Below, in pieces: positions 55,273 to 64,000 of a DNA stretch of 64,000 nt (its first letter is position 1; every line of letters starts with the position of its first letter). Source of the stretch: Priestia megaterium (GTDB lineage Bacteria; Bacillota; Bacilli; Bacillales; Bacillaceae_H); contig NZ_CP023317.1 in assembly GCF_009497655.1 (NCBI RefSeq), positions 773,501 to 837,500 of the forward strand. The letters are read 5' to 3'. Made by a program: the position numbers and the translations under genes. The notes below the pieces were generated by a model. It made no database searches, was not told the origin of the DNA, and saw nothing but the letters and a program-made list of their open reading frames with translations.

Positions 55273-55836
55273 ATGTTTAAGCGTAGTGAAAAAATCCAAA
55301 TTCATGGCGTAACGTTTCATGGAGTCATGAGTGCGAAGCAAAAAGCCGCCCTGCAGGAAATTGCTAATGTAACAGACGAAAAAGACTGGGATGGGCTAAA
55401 AGGTGTGTATTGCTTAGGCAGTGTAAAGGTGCAAGGAAAAGATGTGCTAGGCGTGTACTATGGCCAATTTAATGATAACCTTCCAAAAGAGAAGCGCAAA
55501 CTTCAGTTTGAAATTGACTATATTAAATATACAGTAACGGAATGCCCGATTATCTTTATCGATACAACAAAAAATAAAAAGCCTCATCAATTTGCTTTTA
55601 TCATTTTGCATGAATTAGGCCATCATGTGGATCGTATGACAAATGGAACGCTTTTAAAAGAAGGAAATAGAACGCAAGAAATGTTTGCTAATACGTATGC
55701 TTTGGAGAAATATTCAAAAATAGAAAAGTTCCAAACAAAGAAGTTGAAAAACATTCCATTTTTAGAGGAATCTCTTACTCAATGGAATAAAACTCCTCAC
55801 CCTGGAGCGTATTCTCTTAGAGTTCAAATTGAATAA
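55273..55836 (+). CDS. HELGH-motif metallopeptidase-like protein
   Basis: This 187 residue protein carries a zinc-binding HExxH motif (IILHELGHHVDRM, about residue 115) followed after about 24 residues by QEMFANTYALEKY, whose Glu could be the third zinc ligand. The layout is similar to ImmA/IrrE-type and related gluzincin-like domains, but there is no linked XRE gene or integrative element here. It has no signal peptide or membrane segment, so it is probably cytoplasmic. The N-terminal part (residues 1-100) is not recognised. AAAGGAGGC precedes the ATG. It is monocistronic. Confidence 0.65.
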   Translation: MFKRSEKIQIHGVTFHGVMSAKQKAALQEIANVTDEKDWDGLKGVYCLGSVKVQGKDVLGVYYGQFNDNLPKEKRKLQFEIDYIKYTVTECPIIFIDTTKNKKPHQFAFIILHELGHHVDRMTNGTLLKEGNRTQEMFANTYALEKYSKIEKFQTKKLKNIPFLEESLTQWNKTPHPGAYSLRVQIE

Positions 55837-56130
55837 TTCATGAGAATAGTTCCTTTCTCTCCGTTTTTTACTTTCCTGTCTTTTTCCTCTTTCTCTCTTT
55901 TATCCTTTCAATGAACAAAAAGGATTTAATTACTCATAAAGTTTTAAAAGTTTTTATAGTACGAATTATTTACACTATACCCTCCTGTAAATTATGATTA
56001 TTTTAAGAAAAAACAGAAAATTTTAAAGTTTTAAGGTACAACTTAATAGTGAACAAGCGATGTTGTAATCGTATAGACAAACTGGCATACATATGCGAGT
56101 CATACATACAAACGAATCGCTTCCACTGTT
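55837..56130 (+). promoter_or_regulatory. citM upstream region with repeated AAAGTTTTAA
   Basis: This 300-base region lies before citM. AAAGTTTTAA occurs at 55938-55947 and 56025-56034, in AT-rich surroundings where the response regulator CitT could bind. A possible promoter is TTTACA (about 55970) with TTATGA 17 bases later. All three are inferred from position. Confidence 0.3.
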
Positions 56131-56145
56131 ATGAAAGCGGATTCA
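56131..56145 (+). promoter_or_regulatory. cre site (CcpA) before citM
   Basis: ATGAAAGCGGATTCA matches WTGNAANCGNWNNCW at all 15 positions. It lies 18 bases before the citM ATG, directly upstream of the ribosome site AGGAGGGG, so CcpA would act as a roadblock. B. subtilis citM is also CcpA-repressed. Confidence 0.8.
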
Positions 56146-56163
56146 AAAATAGGAGGGGTAATA

Positions 56164-57468
56164 ATGTTAGCTATTCTTGGGTTTTTGATGGTTTGTACAT
56201 TTATGTTTCTGATTATGACAAAACGATTAACGCCGCTTATTGCTTTAATGGTTATTCCAGTATTGTTTGCAATCATAGGGGGATTCACAAGTGATATTGG
56301 AGAAATGGCTTTAAATGGTGTAAAAGAATTAGCGCCTACAGGCGTTATGTTAATGTTTGCTATTTTATATTTTGGAATTATGATTGATGCTGGTTTGTTT
56401 GATCCAGTTGTAGGAAGAATTTTGAAAATTGTAAAAGGTGATCCACTAAAGATCACAATTGGTACAGCTATTTTAGTTCTTATTATTTCATTAGACGGAG
56501 ACGGAACAACAACATATATGATCACGCTCTCAGCGATGCTTCCGCTTTATAAAAAGCTAAATATGAAGCCGATGATTTTAGCTTGTATCGCGATTATGGG
56601 TAGTGGGGTTATGAACTTAACACCTTGGGGAGGACCAACTGCTCGTGTGATGAGTGCATTGAAGTTAGATGCTTCACAGGTGTTTACACCACTGATTCCA
56701 GCCATGATTGGTGGAGCTGTTTGGTTATTATTCACGGCTTACTACTTTGGGAAAAAAGAGCGCCAGCGCCTAGGTGTTATTGATATTCAAGATGTTACAA
56801 ATGCTCAAGTAGCTTTTGCAGAAGCAGCAGCCGCTGAAGGAATCGAGTACAAGCGTCCGAAGCTTTTATGGGTAAACTTTGCTTTAACAGCTTTATTATT
56901 AGTAGGACTCATCACAGCAGTTATGCCGCTTCAAATTCTATTTATGATTGGATTTGCAATCGCTATCATGATTAACTATCCAAATCTAGAAGTTCAAAAA
57001 GAGCGTATCACAGCACATGCTGGTAATGTACTTGCTGTTGTGTCTCTTGTATTCGCAGCAGGCGTATTCACGGGTATTTTATCAGGTACCAAAATGGTAG
57101 ATGCAATGGGTAATAGCTTAGTAGGATTAATTCCAGATGCGTTAGGGCCTTACATGTCTGTGATTACTGCCATCACAAGTATGCCATTTACATTCTTTAT
57201 GTCAAATGATGCTTACTACTATGGGATTTTACCAATTATTGCTCAAGCAGCTTCAGCATACGGTATTGATGCTGCAGAAATTGGCCGTGCTTCATTGATT
57301 GGTCAACCTGTTCACTTACTAAGTCCTTTAGTTGCTTCTACGTATCTATTGGTCGGTATGGCAAAAGTCGAGCTTGGTGAATTTCAGCGCTTTACTTTAA
57401 AGTGGACGATTGGAACAGCTATGGTGATGCTTTTAGTAGCTATTATTACAGGAGTTATTACGCTGTAA
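56164..57468 (+). CDS. citM: Metal-citrate:proton symporter CitM (CitMHS family)
   Basis: This 434 residue membrane protein has about 12 hydrophobic segments and takes up citrate complexed with a divalent metal (Mg2+ or Ca2+). Family features are KELAPTGVMLMFAILYFGIMIDAGLFDP, SLDGDGTTTYMITLSAMLPLY and TPWGGPTARVMSAL, plus the C-terminal SNDAYYYGILP. The adjoining CitS-CitT pair and the TctC-like protein support the role. ATG 56164 follows AGGAGGGG; the longer frame from 56131 covers the cre site. A terminator follows. Confidence 0.92.
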   Translation: MLAILGFLMVCTFMFLIMTKRLTPLIALMVIPVLFAIIGGFTSDIGEMALNGVKELAPTGVMLMFAILYFGIMIDAGLFDPVVGRILKIVKGDPLKITIGTAILVLIISLDGDGTTTYMITLSAMLPLYKKLNMKPMILACIAIMGSGVMNLTPWGGPTARVMSALKLDASQVFTPLIPAMIGGAVWLLFTAYYFGKKERQRLGVIDIQDVTNAQVAFAEAAAAEGIEYKRPKLLWVNFALTALLLVGLITAVMPLQILFMIGFAIAIMINYPNLEVQKERITAHAGNVLAVVSLVFAAGVFTGILSGTKMVDAMGNSLVGLIPDALGPYMSVITAITSMPFTFFMSNDAYYYGILPIIAQAASAYGIDAAEIGRASLIGQPVHLLSPLVASTYLLVGMAKVELGEFQRFTLKWTIGTAMVMLLVAIITGVITL

Positions 57469-57481
57469 AGATCAGGAAACT

Positions 57482-57524
57482 AAAAACTTATCAATTCCGC
57501 TTTTGGGATTGATAAGTTTTTTTG
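57482..57524 (+). terminator. Terminator after citM
   Basis: AAACTTATCAATTCC (57484-57498) pairs with GGGATTGATAAGTTT (57505-57519), followed by T residues. Confidence 0.85.
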
Positions 57525-57621
57525 TCTAAAAAGCTTTTGGAATAAGGAGCGGATATACAAAAAATTTTGATAAAATAAAAGAAGAATAGAACTATAAGGT
57601 AAAGGCTAAAGGTGCGATGAA

Positions 57622-59211
57622 ATGAAAAAATGGTTTCAAGTATCGCTGCAAACAAAAATCGTAGGTTTATCCGCAGCATTAATCATAACTGTTATTGTTC
57701 TTTTAGCGAGTATTTTCTCTTACATGCAGTTTGTAGAATCTAAAAGGCAAGCCGAGCAGCTGGCTCTTCAAGCAGCCAAATCAATATCATTTATGCCGGA
57801 AGTCAAAACTGCTTTTCAAAAAAAACAGCCGAGTCGATATATTCAGCCGCTTGCCGAGCAAGTGAGGGAACAAATCGGAGCAGCAAGTATTGTGGTTCAA
57901 AACCGTGAGCAAATCATCTATTCTCATTCTAATCAAAAATGGATAGGAAAGAAAAACAAAGAGGCGGTTAACGATAGAGCACTATTATTCGGCGGATATT
58001 ATACGCTGGACGGAGAGGGAACCACAGGTCCTGCTATTATGGGGAAAGCGCCTATTGTCATCAGTCACGGAAAGTATACGGAAGTCGTGGGAGTGGTGAC
58101 GGTTGAGTTTTTAAAATCTCATGTTCATGCTCAGCTCATTACGCGTATTCAGCAAATTATCCTATTTTCACTAGCTGTTTTATTGCTTGGTATGATCGGG
58201 GGTATTTTTTTAGCTAAAAGTATTAAAAAAGATACTCTTGGTCTTGAACCCCATGAAATCGCTTCTTTGTACCGTGAACGAAATGCGATTTTACTTTCGA
58301 TAAAAGAAGGAATTATTGCTATTGATCATCAAGGCTTTATTACGATGATGAATACATCAGCTAAAAATATGCTGGGGTTACAGACGGAATATTTACATCA
58401 TCATATCATTGAAGTATTTCCTTATACGAATATGATTAAAGTGCTAGATACGGGAATAGCCCGAAGCGACCAAGAAATTTTTTTGAATGAAAAAACGTTT
58501 ATCTTAAACTTAACACCCATTATTGAACATCAGCGAATTGTAGGAGTGGTCGCTAGTTTTCGTGATAAGACAGAATTAAAAAGCTTAATCAATACGATTT
58601 CAGAAGTACGAAAGTATTCAGAGGATTTACGAGCTCAAACGCATGAGTTTACGAATAAGCTGTATGTTTTGTCGGGTTTGCTGCAGTTAGGGCAGTACAA
58701 AGATGCATTGGAGTTTATTCAAAAAGAATCAGCCGTACACCAAACGCAAAATCGTATTCTATTTGATCAGATATTAGATTCCAAAGTTCAAGCAATATTG
58801 CTTGGGAAGATTGGAAAAGCATCTGAAAAGAAAATTCATTTTTCGGTTGATTCGGAGAGTACACTCGATACGCTCCCAGAACATATTGAAATTTCTCATC
58901 TCATTATCATTATTGGGAACTTAATTGATAATGCATTTGAAGCCGTGAGTCAGCGTTCTAAAAAAGAAGTGTCGTTTTTTATTACCGATATTGGTCATGA
59001 TTTAATTATTGAAGTGATGGATAACGGACCCGGTATATCAGAAGAAGTACTAAATCAAATTTTCACAAAAGGGTTTTCAACCAAAGGTACAGACAGAGGG
59101 TACGGACTGGCAAATATAAAGAAAATGGTAGATGAACTTGGAGGATCTATTGAAGTGTATAATCAGCCAGAAGGAGGAGCCATTTTTTCAGTTTACCTTC
59201 CAAAAAACTGA
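57622..59211 (+). CDS. citS: Sensor histidine kinase CitS (CitA family)
   Basis: This 529 residue membrane kinase senses citrate. Membrane segments are at about 12-33 and 172-195, flanking an extracytoplasmic PAS-like domain (about 34-170). Then come LEPHEIASLYRERN, a cytoplasmic PAS (about 220-320), the H-box THEFTNKLYVLSGLLQLGQ and a HATPase domain (GNLIDNAFEAV, DNGPGIS, RGYGLANIKKM). It is paralogous to DctS. Gene order citM-citS-citT means it sits behind the transporter it controls. AAGGTG precedes the ATG. Confidence 0.88.
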   Translation: MKKWFQVSLQTKIVGLSAALIITVIVLLASIFSYMQFVESKRQAEQLALQAAKSISFMPEVKTAFQKKQPSRYIQPLAEQVREQIGAASIVVQNREQIIYSHSNQKWIGKKNKEAVNDRALLFGGYYTLDGEGTTGPAIMGKAPIVISHGKYTEVVGVVTVEFLKSHVHAQLITRIQQIILFSLAVLLLGMIGGIFLAKSIKKDTLGLEPHEIASLYRERNAILLSIKEGIIAIDHQGFITMMNTSAKNMLGLQTEYLHHHIIEVFPYTNMIKVLDTGIARSDQEIFLNEKTFILNLTPIIEHQRIVGVVASFRDKTELKSLINTISEVRKYSEDLRAQTHEFTNKLYVLSGLLQLGQYKDALEFIQKESAVHQTQNRILFDQILDSKVQAILLGKIGKASEKKIHFSVDSESTLDTLPEHIEISHLIIIIGNLIDNAFEAVSQRSKKEVSFFITDIGHDLIIEVMDNGPGISEEVLNQIFTKGFSTKGTDRGYGLANIKKMVDELGGSIEVYNQPEGGAIFSVYLPKN

Positions 59212-59238
59212 ATCATGAGAAGTAAGGGGAGAGTCGAA

Positions 59239-59910
59239 ATGTTACGAGTCGCAATTGCAGAAGACGATTTTCGAATTGCTCAAGTTCAAGAGCGATTTTT
59301 ATTAGAAGTAGATGGTGTAGAAGTCGTAGGCAAAGCGTTGAATGCAAAAGAGACGCTTGAAATGCTAAAGGAGAAGAAAGTTGATTTACTTCTTTTAGAC
59401 ATCTATATGCCAGATGAAATGGGAACAGATTTACTCCCAAAAATCAGAGCCCAGTTTCCACAAGTTGACGTTATCGTGGTAACGGCTGCAACAGAAAAAA
59501 ACATTGTAGAAATCTGTTTGAGAAACGGCGTCGTTAATTATTTGATTAAGCCGGTTATGATGGAATCCTTCATTAATGCTATTAAACAGTATCAAGAGAA
59601 AAAGGAACTGTTTAGTACGCATGAAGAAGTTGATCAATCATTTATTGATGCGTACTTTGGACATGTCAGAACAAAGCCAAAAGCGGATAAATCTCTTCCT
59701 TCAGGTATTGATGGTATCACATTACAAAAGTCAAAAGACATTTTGAAAAGCATCAAAGGAATTACGATCGAAGAGATGGGCCAACACATGGGAGTATCTA
59801 GAACGACAGCTAGACGATATTTAGAGTATCTAGTATCAGCCGGTGAATGTCACGTTGAATATGATTATGGGATTATTGGAAGACCGGAGCGCAAGTACTA
59901 TTTAGCGTAG
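59239..59910 (+). CDS. citT: Response regulator CitT (CitB family)
   Basis: This 223 residue regulator should activate citM. The receiver has IAEDDFRI at the N-terminus, phosphoacceptor Asp in LLLLDIYMPDEMG (about residue 54) and Lys in YLIKPVMM. The C-terminal helix-turn-helix is TIEEMGQHMGVSRTTARRYLEYL. I use ATG 59239 after AAGGGGAGA; ATG 59215 lacks a site. It overlaps no gene and follows citS by 27 bases. Confidence 0.88.
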   Translation: MLRVAIAEDDFRIAQVQERFLLEVDGVEVVGKALNAKETLEMLKEKKVDLLLLDIYMPDEMGTDLLPKIRAQFPQVDVIVVTAATEKNIVEICLRNGVVNYLIKPVMMESFINAIKQYQEKKELFSTHEEVDQSFIDAYFGHVRTKPKADKSLPSGIDGITLQKSKDILKSIKGITIEEMGQHMGVSRTTARRYLEYLVSAGECHVEYDYGIIGRPERKYYLA

Positions 59911-59934
59911 CATTAGCCTTGAAGGATGGTATAT

Positions 59935-60903
59935 ATGATCAAAAAGCTCATGATAGTGTTTATAAGTGCATTGCTTGTTAGCTGTTCTACTCCCTCTAAA
60001 AAAGACCGCATTAGTATGGAAAAAATTGAAATTGTGGCAGCCGGTGCAAAAGGCGGAGGAGCAGATGCAACAGTAAGAGCCATTCAACAAGTGCTAACGG
60101 AAAAGAAGATTGTGAAGGTACCCGTTTCTGTTAGTAATAAAATAGGTGGGCAAGGTGAAGAAGGATGGAAATATATTAAACAGAGAAAAGAAGGAAATAT
60201 TGTTTCCGGGAATTCCAGTTTGCTGATTACAAATAATTTGCTAGGGCAAAGTCAATTAACCTATAAAGACTTTACTCCGCTCGCTATTTTAACATCTGAA
60301 TGGGAGGTCATCGTAGTTCCTGTTAACTCTCCTATATACAATTTAAAACAGCTCATACGCACGTTAAATCAAAGTGAATCCAGTATGAAAGTGGGAATAT
60401 CACCTCGATTAGGAAACGACGATCATTTATCGTTCATGCAGCTAAATAAAAAAGCAGGCGTAGACTCTTCCAAGCTTGAGTTCTTCGTTTATAACAGCAG
60501 TCATAAAGTAATTGATGCGCTCGTTCATCATCAGCTAGATGTAGCACCCATGTCATTATCAGAAGTAAAAAAGCAGTATGAACAAGGGCAGGTAAGGATA
60601 CTCGCCGTTTCTTCTCCTAAAAGGCTAGAAGAGCTAAAAGAGATACCGACGTGGAAAGAAGCGGGAATTGACGTAACGTTTAGCCATTGGAGAGGTCTAA
60701 TGGGACCGCCTAATATGACCAAAGAACAGGTAGCATATTGGAATAAGGCCGTGTATGAAATGGTTCATACAAAAGAATGGGAACAGCTTCTTAAAGATAA
60801 TGATTTAACCTCTTTTTATAAAAATAGCAGCGGTGCTAAAGTCTTTCTTGAGCAGCAAAGCAAGCTGTATTCTGACTTAATGGGCGGAGCAAATGATGAA
60901 TAA
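59935..60903 (+). CDS. yflP: TctC-family tricarboxylate-binding lipoprotein (YflP-like)
   Basis: This 322 residue extracytoplasmic binding protein has a signal peptide with lipobox LVSC (Cys about 18), so it is a lipoprotein. It is of the Bug/TctC family: IEIVAAGAKGGGADATVRA, IGGQGEEGWKYIKQRKEGN and WRGLMGPPNMTKEQ are typical. No TctA/TctB membrane subunits are present, so it may serve as a citrate-sensing auxiliary for CitS, much as DctB serves DctS; that is inference. B. subtilis yflP lies beside citM. I use ATG 59935, after GAAGGATGG; ATG 59926 overlaps the site. Confidence 0.85.
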   Translation: MIKKLMIVFISALLVSCSTPSKKDRISMEKIEIVAAGAKGGGADATVRAIQQVLTEKKIVKVPVSVSNKIGGQGEEGWKYIKQRKEGNIVSGNSSLLITNNLLGQSQLTYKDFTPLAILTSEWEVIVVPVNSPIYNLKQLIRTLNQSESSMKVGISPRLGNDDHLSFMQLNKKAGVDSSKLEFFVYNSSHKVIDALVHHQLDVAPMSLSEVKKQYEQGQVRILAVSSPKRLEELKEIPTWKEAGIDVTFSHWRGLMGPPNMTKEQVAYWNKAVYEMVHTKEWEQLLKDNDLTSFYKNSSGAKVFLEQQSKLYSDLMGGANDE

Positions 60904-60911
60904 ATACAATA

Positions 60912-61246
60912 GAAAAAGGTTGGGACAAAAGGATTTTAGATGGAGTGAAAAACGAACCATTGATTAAAGTTTTTAATTCTTGGTTCGTTTTTTTGTTGTG
61001 GTAAGTGTAGTTTCATCTGTTTCGTTCCTTCTAGCAGTTGATTGGAGAGCAAGACGAAGACTCCTGCGGGAAAAGCGGAACAGGCGAGACCCCACAGGAG
61101 CGTGAGCGACGAGGAGGCTCACCGGCCGCCCGCGGAAAGCGAAGTCTTGCACGGAAATCAACTGCGGTGTCTTAAGCAGTTCCGCTCATATATCCCATTT
61201 GTTCGTCTTTAGAATTAGATTCATTTCGGTATGTCTCAACCTTTTT
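60912..61246 (+). repeat. Dispersed repeat, copy 6 (full length)
   Basis: It begins AGAAAAAGGTTGGGACAAAA and ends TATGTCTCAACCTTTTTCT; the end pairs match each other (AGAAAAAGGTTG / CAACCTTTTTCT) better than they match other copies. The head hairpin is ACGAACCA...TGGTTCGT with T-run. The core has one change (CCCACAGGAG). It lies between convergent tctC-type and lysR genes, four bases from the lysR stop. Confidence 0.85.
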
Positions 61247-61249
61247 CTG

Positions 61250-62122
61250 TCAGTGTACATCTTTTAAATCCAAGTTTTGAATGAACTCAATAAAAGCTTT
61301 TACAATGTTAATTTTTAAGGAGTCCTCATGATAAAACATCCATGTGCTGCGCGTTAAAGGTACTTGATCTTTAGTTTTTAACGTGTATCTGTAAATCTCT
61401 GCAGCATCGTCAAGCAGCATACTCGGCAAAATCGCATAGCCCAGTCCGTTTACAACCATCTTTTTACATGTTTCTGCTTTATCTACTTCAATGCTGACAA
61501 GGGGAGGCTGAGAGTAATTTTCAGCCCACCAGTTATCAACGGATGTTTTTAAAAAACGATCTTGATGATAATCAATTCGAGGTAAATTGGGAAGATTGTT
61601 TATGTCGACAGGCTGTGCAGACGCAATGCAAATTGTTTCTTTAAAAAGCAGCTCTTTTTGATCTTGCCAGTTATAATCACCTTTTACAAACGCAATATGA
61701 ACATCGTGCTTATAAAGCAGATGAGCCATGTCGCTGCTCCATCCGGTTGTGACTTTGAATTCAACATCAGGAAATCGCTCTTTAAATAAACGCAATAGCC
61801 CAGGGAGCTTGTAGTCAGTGAAAAAGTTAGACACGCCTAGACGTAAAGTTCCGGTTAATTGATCATCCATGTTTAACACATTTTCTTTTATTTTTTGAAC
61901 CGTAAGCAGCATTTCTTCTGCGCACTTCACTAAATATTCTCCCTGCGGTGTAAACTGAACTCCGCGGCGCCCTCTATTTACAATCTGAACATGAAATTCC
62001 TTCTCCATCTGCTGCAGTCTATGCGTAAGCGCAGGCTGAGATATAAATAGCTCCTTGGCTGCTTTTGTAATGTTTTTCTCACGGTACAATACTTGTAGAA
62101 TAAGCCAATCTCGATCGTCCAT
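61250..62122 (-). CDS. LysR-family transcriptional regulator
   Basis: This 290 residue protein has an N-terminal winged helix (VLYREKNITKAAKELFISQPALTHRLQQMEKEFHVQIVNRGRRGVQFT) and a C-terminal ligand-binding domain. It is divergent from an AbrB-family membrane protein gene, with 140 bases between, the common arrangement for LysR proteins and their targets. A palindrome in that region is a candidate operator. The inducer is unknown; the citrate genes next door make an organic acid possible. GGAGGGG precedes the ATG. Confidence 0.87.
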   Translation of the reverse strand: MDDRDWLILQVLYREKNITKAAKELFISQPALTHRLQQMEKEFHVQIVNRGRRGVQFTPQGEYLVKCAEEMLLTVQKIKENVLNMDDQLTGTLRLGVSNFFTDYKLPGLLRLFKERFPDVEFKVTTGWSSDMAHLLYKHDVHIAFVKGDYNWQDQKELLFKETICIASAQPVDINNLPNLPRIDYHQDRFLKTSVDNWWAENYSQPPLVSIEVDKAETCKKMVVNGLGYAILPSMLLDDAAEIYRYTLKTKDQVPLTRSTWMFYHEDSLKINIVKAFIEFIQNLDLKDVH

Positions 62123-62161
62123 ACTACCCCTCCAGGAATAAAAAAAATGAATGGTTTATAA

Positions 62162-62179
62162 TAAAATTTCGATATTTTA
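62162..62179. promoter_or_regulatory. Candidate LysR operator
   Basis: TAAAAT (62162-62167) and ATTTTA (62174-62179) form an inverted repeat with a six-base gap (TTCGAT), containing the T-N11-A pattern typical of LysR sites. It lies midway between the divergent starts. Confidence 0.5.
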
Positions 62180-62262
62180 ATTATTTCTAAAATTATACTA
62201 TAGTTAAGAAGAGAAATGTTCGGTGTAAGAAAGAAAAGCCTTGTAGAAGGAAGGAAGTAGGT

Positions 62263-63381
62263 ATGAACGCAAGAGTTGTTTTTTTACAATCTATATTTTT
62301 TATTCTATTAACAAGCGTGGGAGGATTTCTTTTATCGTTAACAGGCTTATCCATTGGCTGGATGCTTGGGACTCTCATTTTAGCTGCTATTCTAGCTTTT
62401 CGAAAGCCGCGTTTTTTATCTCAAACAAGCAAAAAAGGCATTCCAAAATATTGGCTGTACGCTGGACAGTGCATTTTAGGGATTGAATTAGGTCAAAAGA
62501 TTAACTTATCTGTGGTGACTACGTTTCAATCTCACTGGTCCACCATTACGATTATGCTTTTGCTGTCCGTTGTTTTTTCTCTTTTATCCGGTTATTTGCT
62601 ATGGAAGTTCAGTTCCACAGACTTATTAACAAGCTTTTTCGGTACGACTCCGGGTGGAATGAGCGCCATGCCAGGCATGGCTGAAGAAGTAGGAGCCAAT
62701 ACGGCAGTTGTAAGCATCATTCAAACGATGCGCGTGTTTTTAGTTGTGCTTGCTGTTCCTTTATTTGTAGTCTATTGGGGAAGTAATACAGGACGGCATG
62801 CAGTGTCCGTTACCCCGAGTGTTTTTGAGTGGGGATCACTGTTGTGGACAGGCGTTTTAATTGTTACAGCAGTAGTCGGCTATTATATAGGGAAAAAACT
62901 AAAATTTCCTGCTCCTTGGTTAGTAGGAGGAATGCTTACTGTTGCAATTGTTCAAACAGCTGCTTCATCGTACGTGGGGTATAATCTTCAATCATACTGG
63001 CCTCATTCTGTGATGATTTTATCGCAAATTTTTATTGCTTCAAGCATTGGTTCTCGCTTTCATAAGGAAATGTTCATTGGAGTAAAAAAAATTATGGTTG
63101 TGGCGCTTATTAATACAATTGGTTTAATCGCCGCCATGTTTGTATGTGCACTATTCGTTTCCAAAATAACTGGAATTGAGCTTATCACGTCTATTTTAGC
63201 GTTTGCTCCTGGAGGCATTGCAGAAATGGCGACTACATCCATTGTACTGCAGGCTGATTCGACGTTAGTAGTAGCGGTCCAAGTGCTTCGTATTTTAACA
63301 ATTTGGCTGCTTCTGCCTCCGCTGTTTCGCATGTTTCATCAGTGGGGAGAAAGAAAAAGAATACATTCACACGTTTCATAA
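62263..63381 (+). CDS. AbrB-family membrane protein (PF05145 type)
   Basis: This 372 residue integral membrane protein has about ten hydrophobic segments in two repeats, each with a proline/glycine-rich signature: FGTTPGGMSAMPGMAEEVGAN (about 125-145) and LAFAPGGIAEMATTSIVLQAD (about 310-330). This duplicated motif defines the AbrB family of putative transporters; it is not the DNA-binding AbrB. Such genes often lie near tricarboxylate transport genes. The divergent LysR gene probably regulates it. AAGGAAGG precedes ATG 62263. Confidence 0.82.
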   Translation: MNARVVFLQSIFFILLTSVGGFLLSLTGLSIGWMLGTLILAAILAFRKPRFLSQTSKKGIPKYWLYAGQCILGIELGQKINLSVVTTFQSHWSTITIMLLLSVVFSLLSGYLLWKFSSTDLLTSFFGTTPGGMSAMPGMAEEVGANTAVVSIIQTMRVFLVVLAVPLFVVYWGSNTGRHAVSVTPSVFEWGSLLWTGVLIVTAVVGYYIGKKLKFPAPWLVGGMLTVAIVQTAASSYVGYNLQSYWPHSVMILSQIFIASSIGSRFHKEMFIGVKKIMVVALINTIGLIAAMFVCALFVSKITGIELITSILAFAPGGIAEMATTSIVLQADSTLVVAVQVLRILTIWLLLPPLFRMFHQWGERKRIHSHVS

Positions 63382-63446
63382 TAAATATGTGAATGCACTA
63401 GGTAGAGTAAGAGAGAGTTTTAAAGAGGGAAATGGGGGGAGAATAG

Positions 63447-64000
63447 ATGAGTAATAAAGAAATGGTGGTCAGTCAGTTCGGGGGGAATGCCGGAAAGTAT
63501 GTCAAAAGTAAAGGTCATGCAAAAGGCAAAGATTTAGCGGTTTTAGCGGAAATTGCTGAAGAAAATAGAGGAGGAAAGCTGCTTGATGTAGCGACAGGAG
63601 GAGGACACGTGGCAAATAAGCTAGCACCTGTCTTTCAAGAAGTAACGGCTTTTGACTTAACTCCTCAAATGTTGCAAAGTGCTGAAGGCTTCATTAAAGA
63701 AAATGGTCATGAAAATGTATCGTTTGTTCAAGGAGATGCTGAGGATATGCCATTTCAAGATGACGAGTTTGATACGGTAACGTGCAGAATTGCACCGCAC
63801 CATTTTCCTAATATTAAACAGTTCATCAAAGAGGTATACCGAGTGTTAAAGCCAGGAGGACAGTTCTTGCTCATTGATAATGTAGCACCGGAAGTGAATG
63901 CTTATGACGAGTTTTATAATCGAGTTGAAAAGACAAGAGATCCAAGCCATTATCGTGCTTATAAAAAAACAGAGTGGCTTTCTATGCTTGAAATGCAAGG
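63447..64000 (+). CDS. SAM-dependent methyltransferase, cut off by the window end
   Basis: The gene starts at ATG 63447 after GGGGGGAGA and stays open to the end of the window (184 codons), so it is incomplete at the 3' end. It is a class I methyltransferase of the UbiE/YcgJ type: motif I LLDVATGGGHVANKL (about 46-60), VTAFDLTPQMLQSAEG with the acidic ribose-binding residue, GDAEDMPFQDDEFDTVTCRIAPHHF and YRVLKPGGQFLLID. The substrate is unknown. It lies 65 bases after the AbrB-family gene on the same strand. Confidence 0.82.
   Translation, partial: MSNKEMVVSQFGGNAGKYVKSKGHAKGKDLAVLAEIAEENRGGKLLDVATGGGHVANKLAPVFQEVTAFDLTPQMLQSAEGFIKENGHENVSFVQGDAEDMPFQDDEFDTVTCRIAPHHFPNIKQFIKEVYRVLKPGGQFLLIDNVAPEVNAYDEFYNRVEKTRDPSHYRAYKKTEWLSMLEMQ

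Overview
The window is chromosomal DNA from a low-GC, Gram-positive Bacillaceae. The best fit is Priestia (Bacillus) megaterium or a close relative. The glucose dehydrogenase at 43365-44150 looks like the well-known B. megaterium enzymes, Shine-Dalgarno sites are strong (AGGAGG type), and most genes have clear Bacillus subtilis counterparts. I see no rRNA, tRNA, prophage, CRISPR array or intact insertion sequence. Species assignment is inference from remembered sequences, not a database search.

Layout. 1-1510: end of a malonate decarboxylase operon (mdcE, mdcG). 1550-6533: glutamine sensing and use, with glnK-glnL divergent from glsA-glnT. 6565-9123: a YhjB/YhjC-type symporter pair and a YjlB cupin. 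9250-11339: an IS605-like right-end remnant, then a ZTP (pfl) riboswitch in front of an APC amino acid permease. 11512-18761: a lipoprotein, a thioesterase, PEP carboxylase, an unknown protein and a Rieske oxygenase. 18793-21687: fetAB iron exporter and metY. 22033-25729: yknWXYZ exporter. 25827-29390: intracellular subtilisin, a stand-alone folP, a small membrane protein and a DUF4097 protein. 29734-31213: guanine riboswitch and nupG. 31527-35772: AAP permease, then a BirA-box-controlled bioY-bioD-bioA operon. 36411-42267: terC, dctP, dctB and the DctS-DctR pair. 42487-44150: glcU-gdh. 44184-46059: a ferric-reductase-like protein, ApbE and an acidic repeat protein. 46274-49864: XRE regulator plus membrane partner, LtaS-type synthase and two of three tiny paralogues. 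50112-53161: GNAT, MocR regulator and mmuM. 53501-55836: FAH-family enzyme, CBO0543-like membrane protein and an HELGH metallopeptidase-like protein. 56164-60903: citM-citS-citT-tctC. 61250-64000: LysR, AbrB-family membrane protein and a truncated methyltransferase.

Themes. The region is rich in organic acid and amino acid uptake, each system with its own control: GlnK-GlnL, DctB-DctS-DctR, CitS-CitT, LysR, two riboswitches, a BirA operator and three cre-like CcpA sites (upstream of glsA, dctP and citM).

The least explained element is a family of six dispersed, identically oriented 250-360 bp repeats, plus one solo head. Each starts within a few bases of the end of a plus-strand gene and begins with a rho-independent-terminator-like hairpin whose sequence varies while its pairing is kept. 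The rest is a nest of inverted repeats. Other items worth a second look are the ZTP riboswitch on a permease, a hairpin that appears to bridge a distant Shine-Dalgarno site to the mmuM start, a CTG start for glnK, three 60-residue paralogues within 14 kb, and the ApbE/ferric reductase/acidic-repeat cassette.
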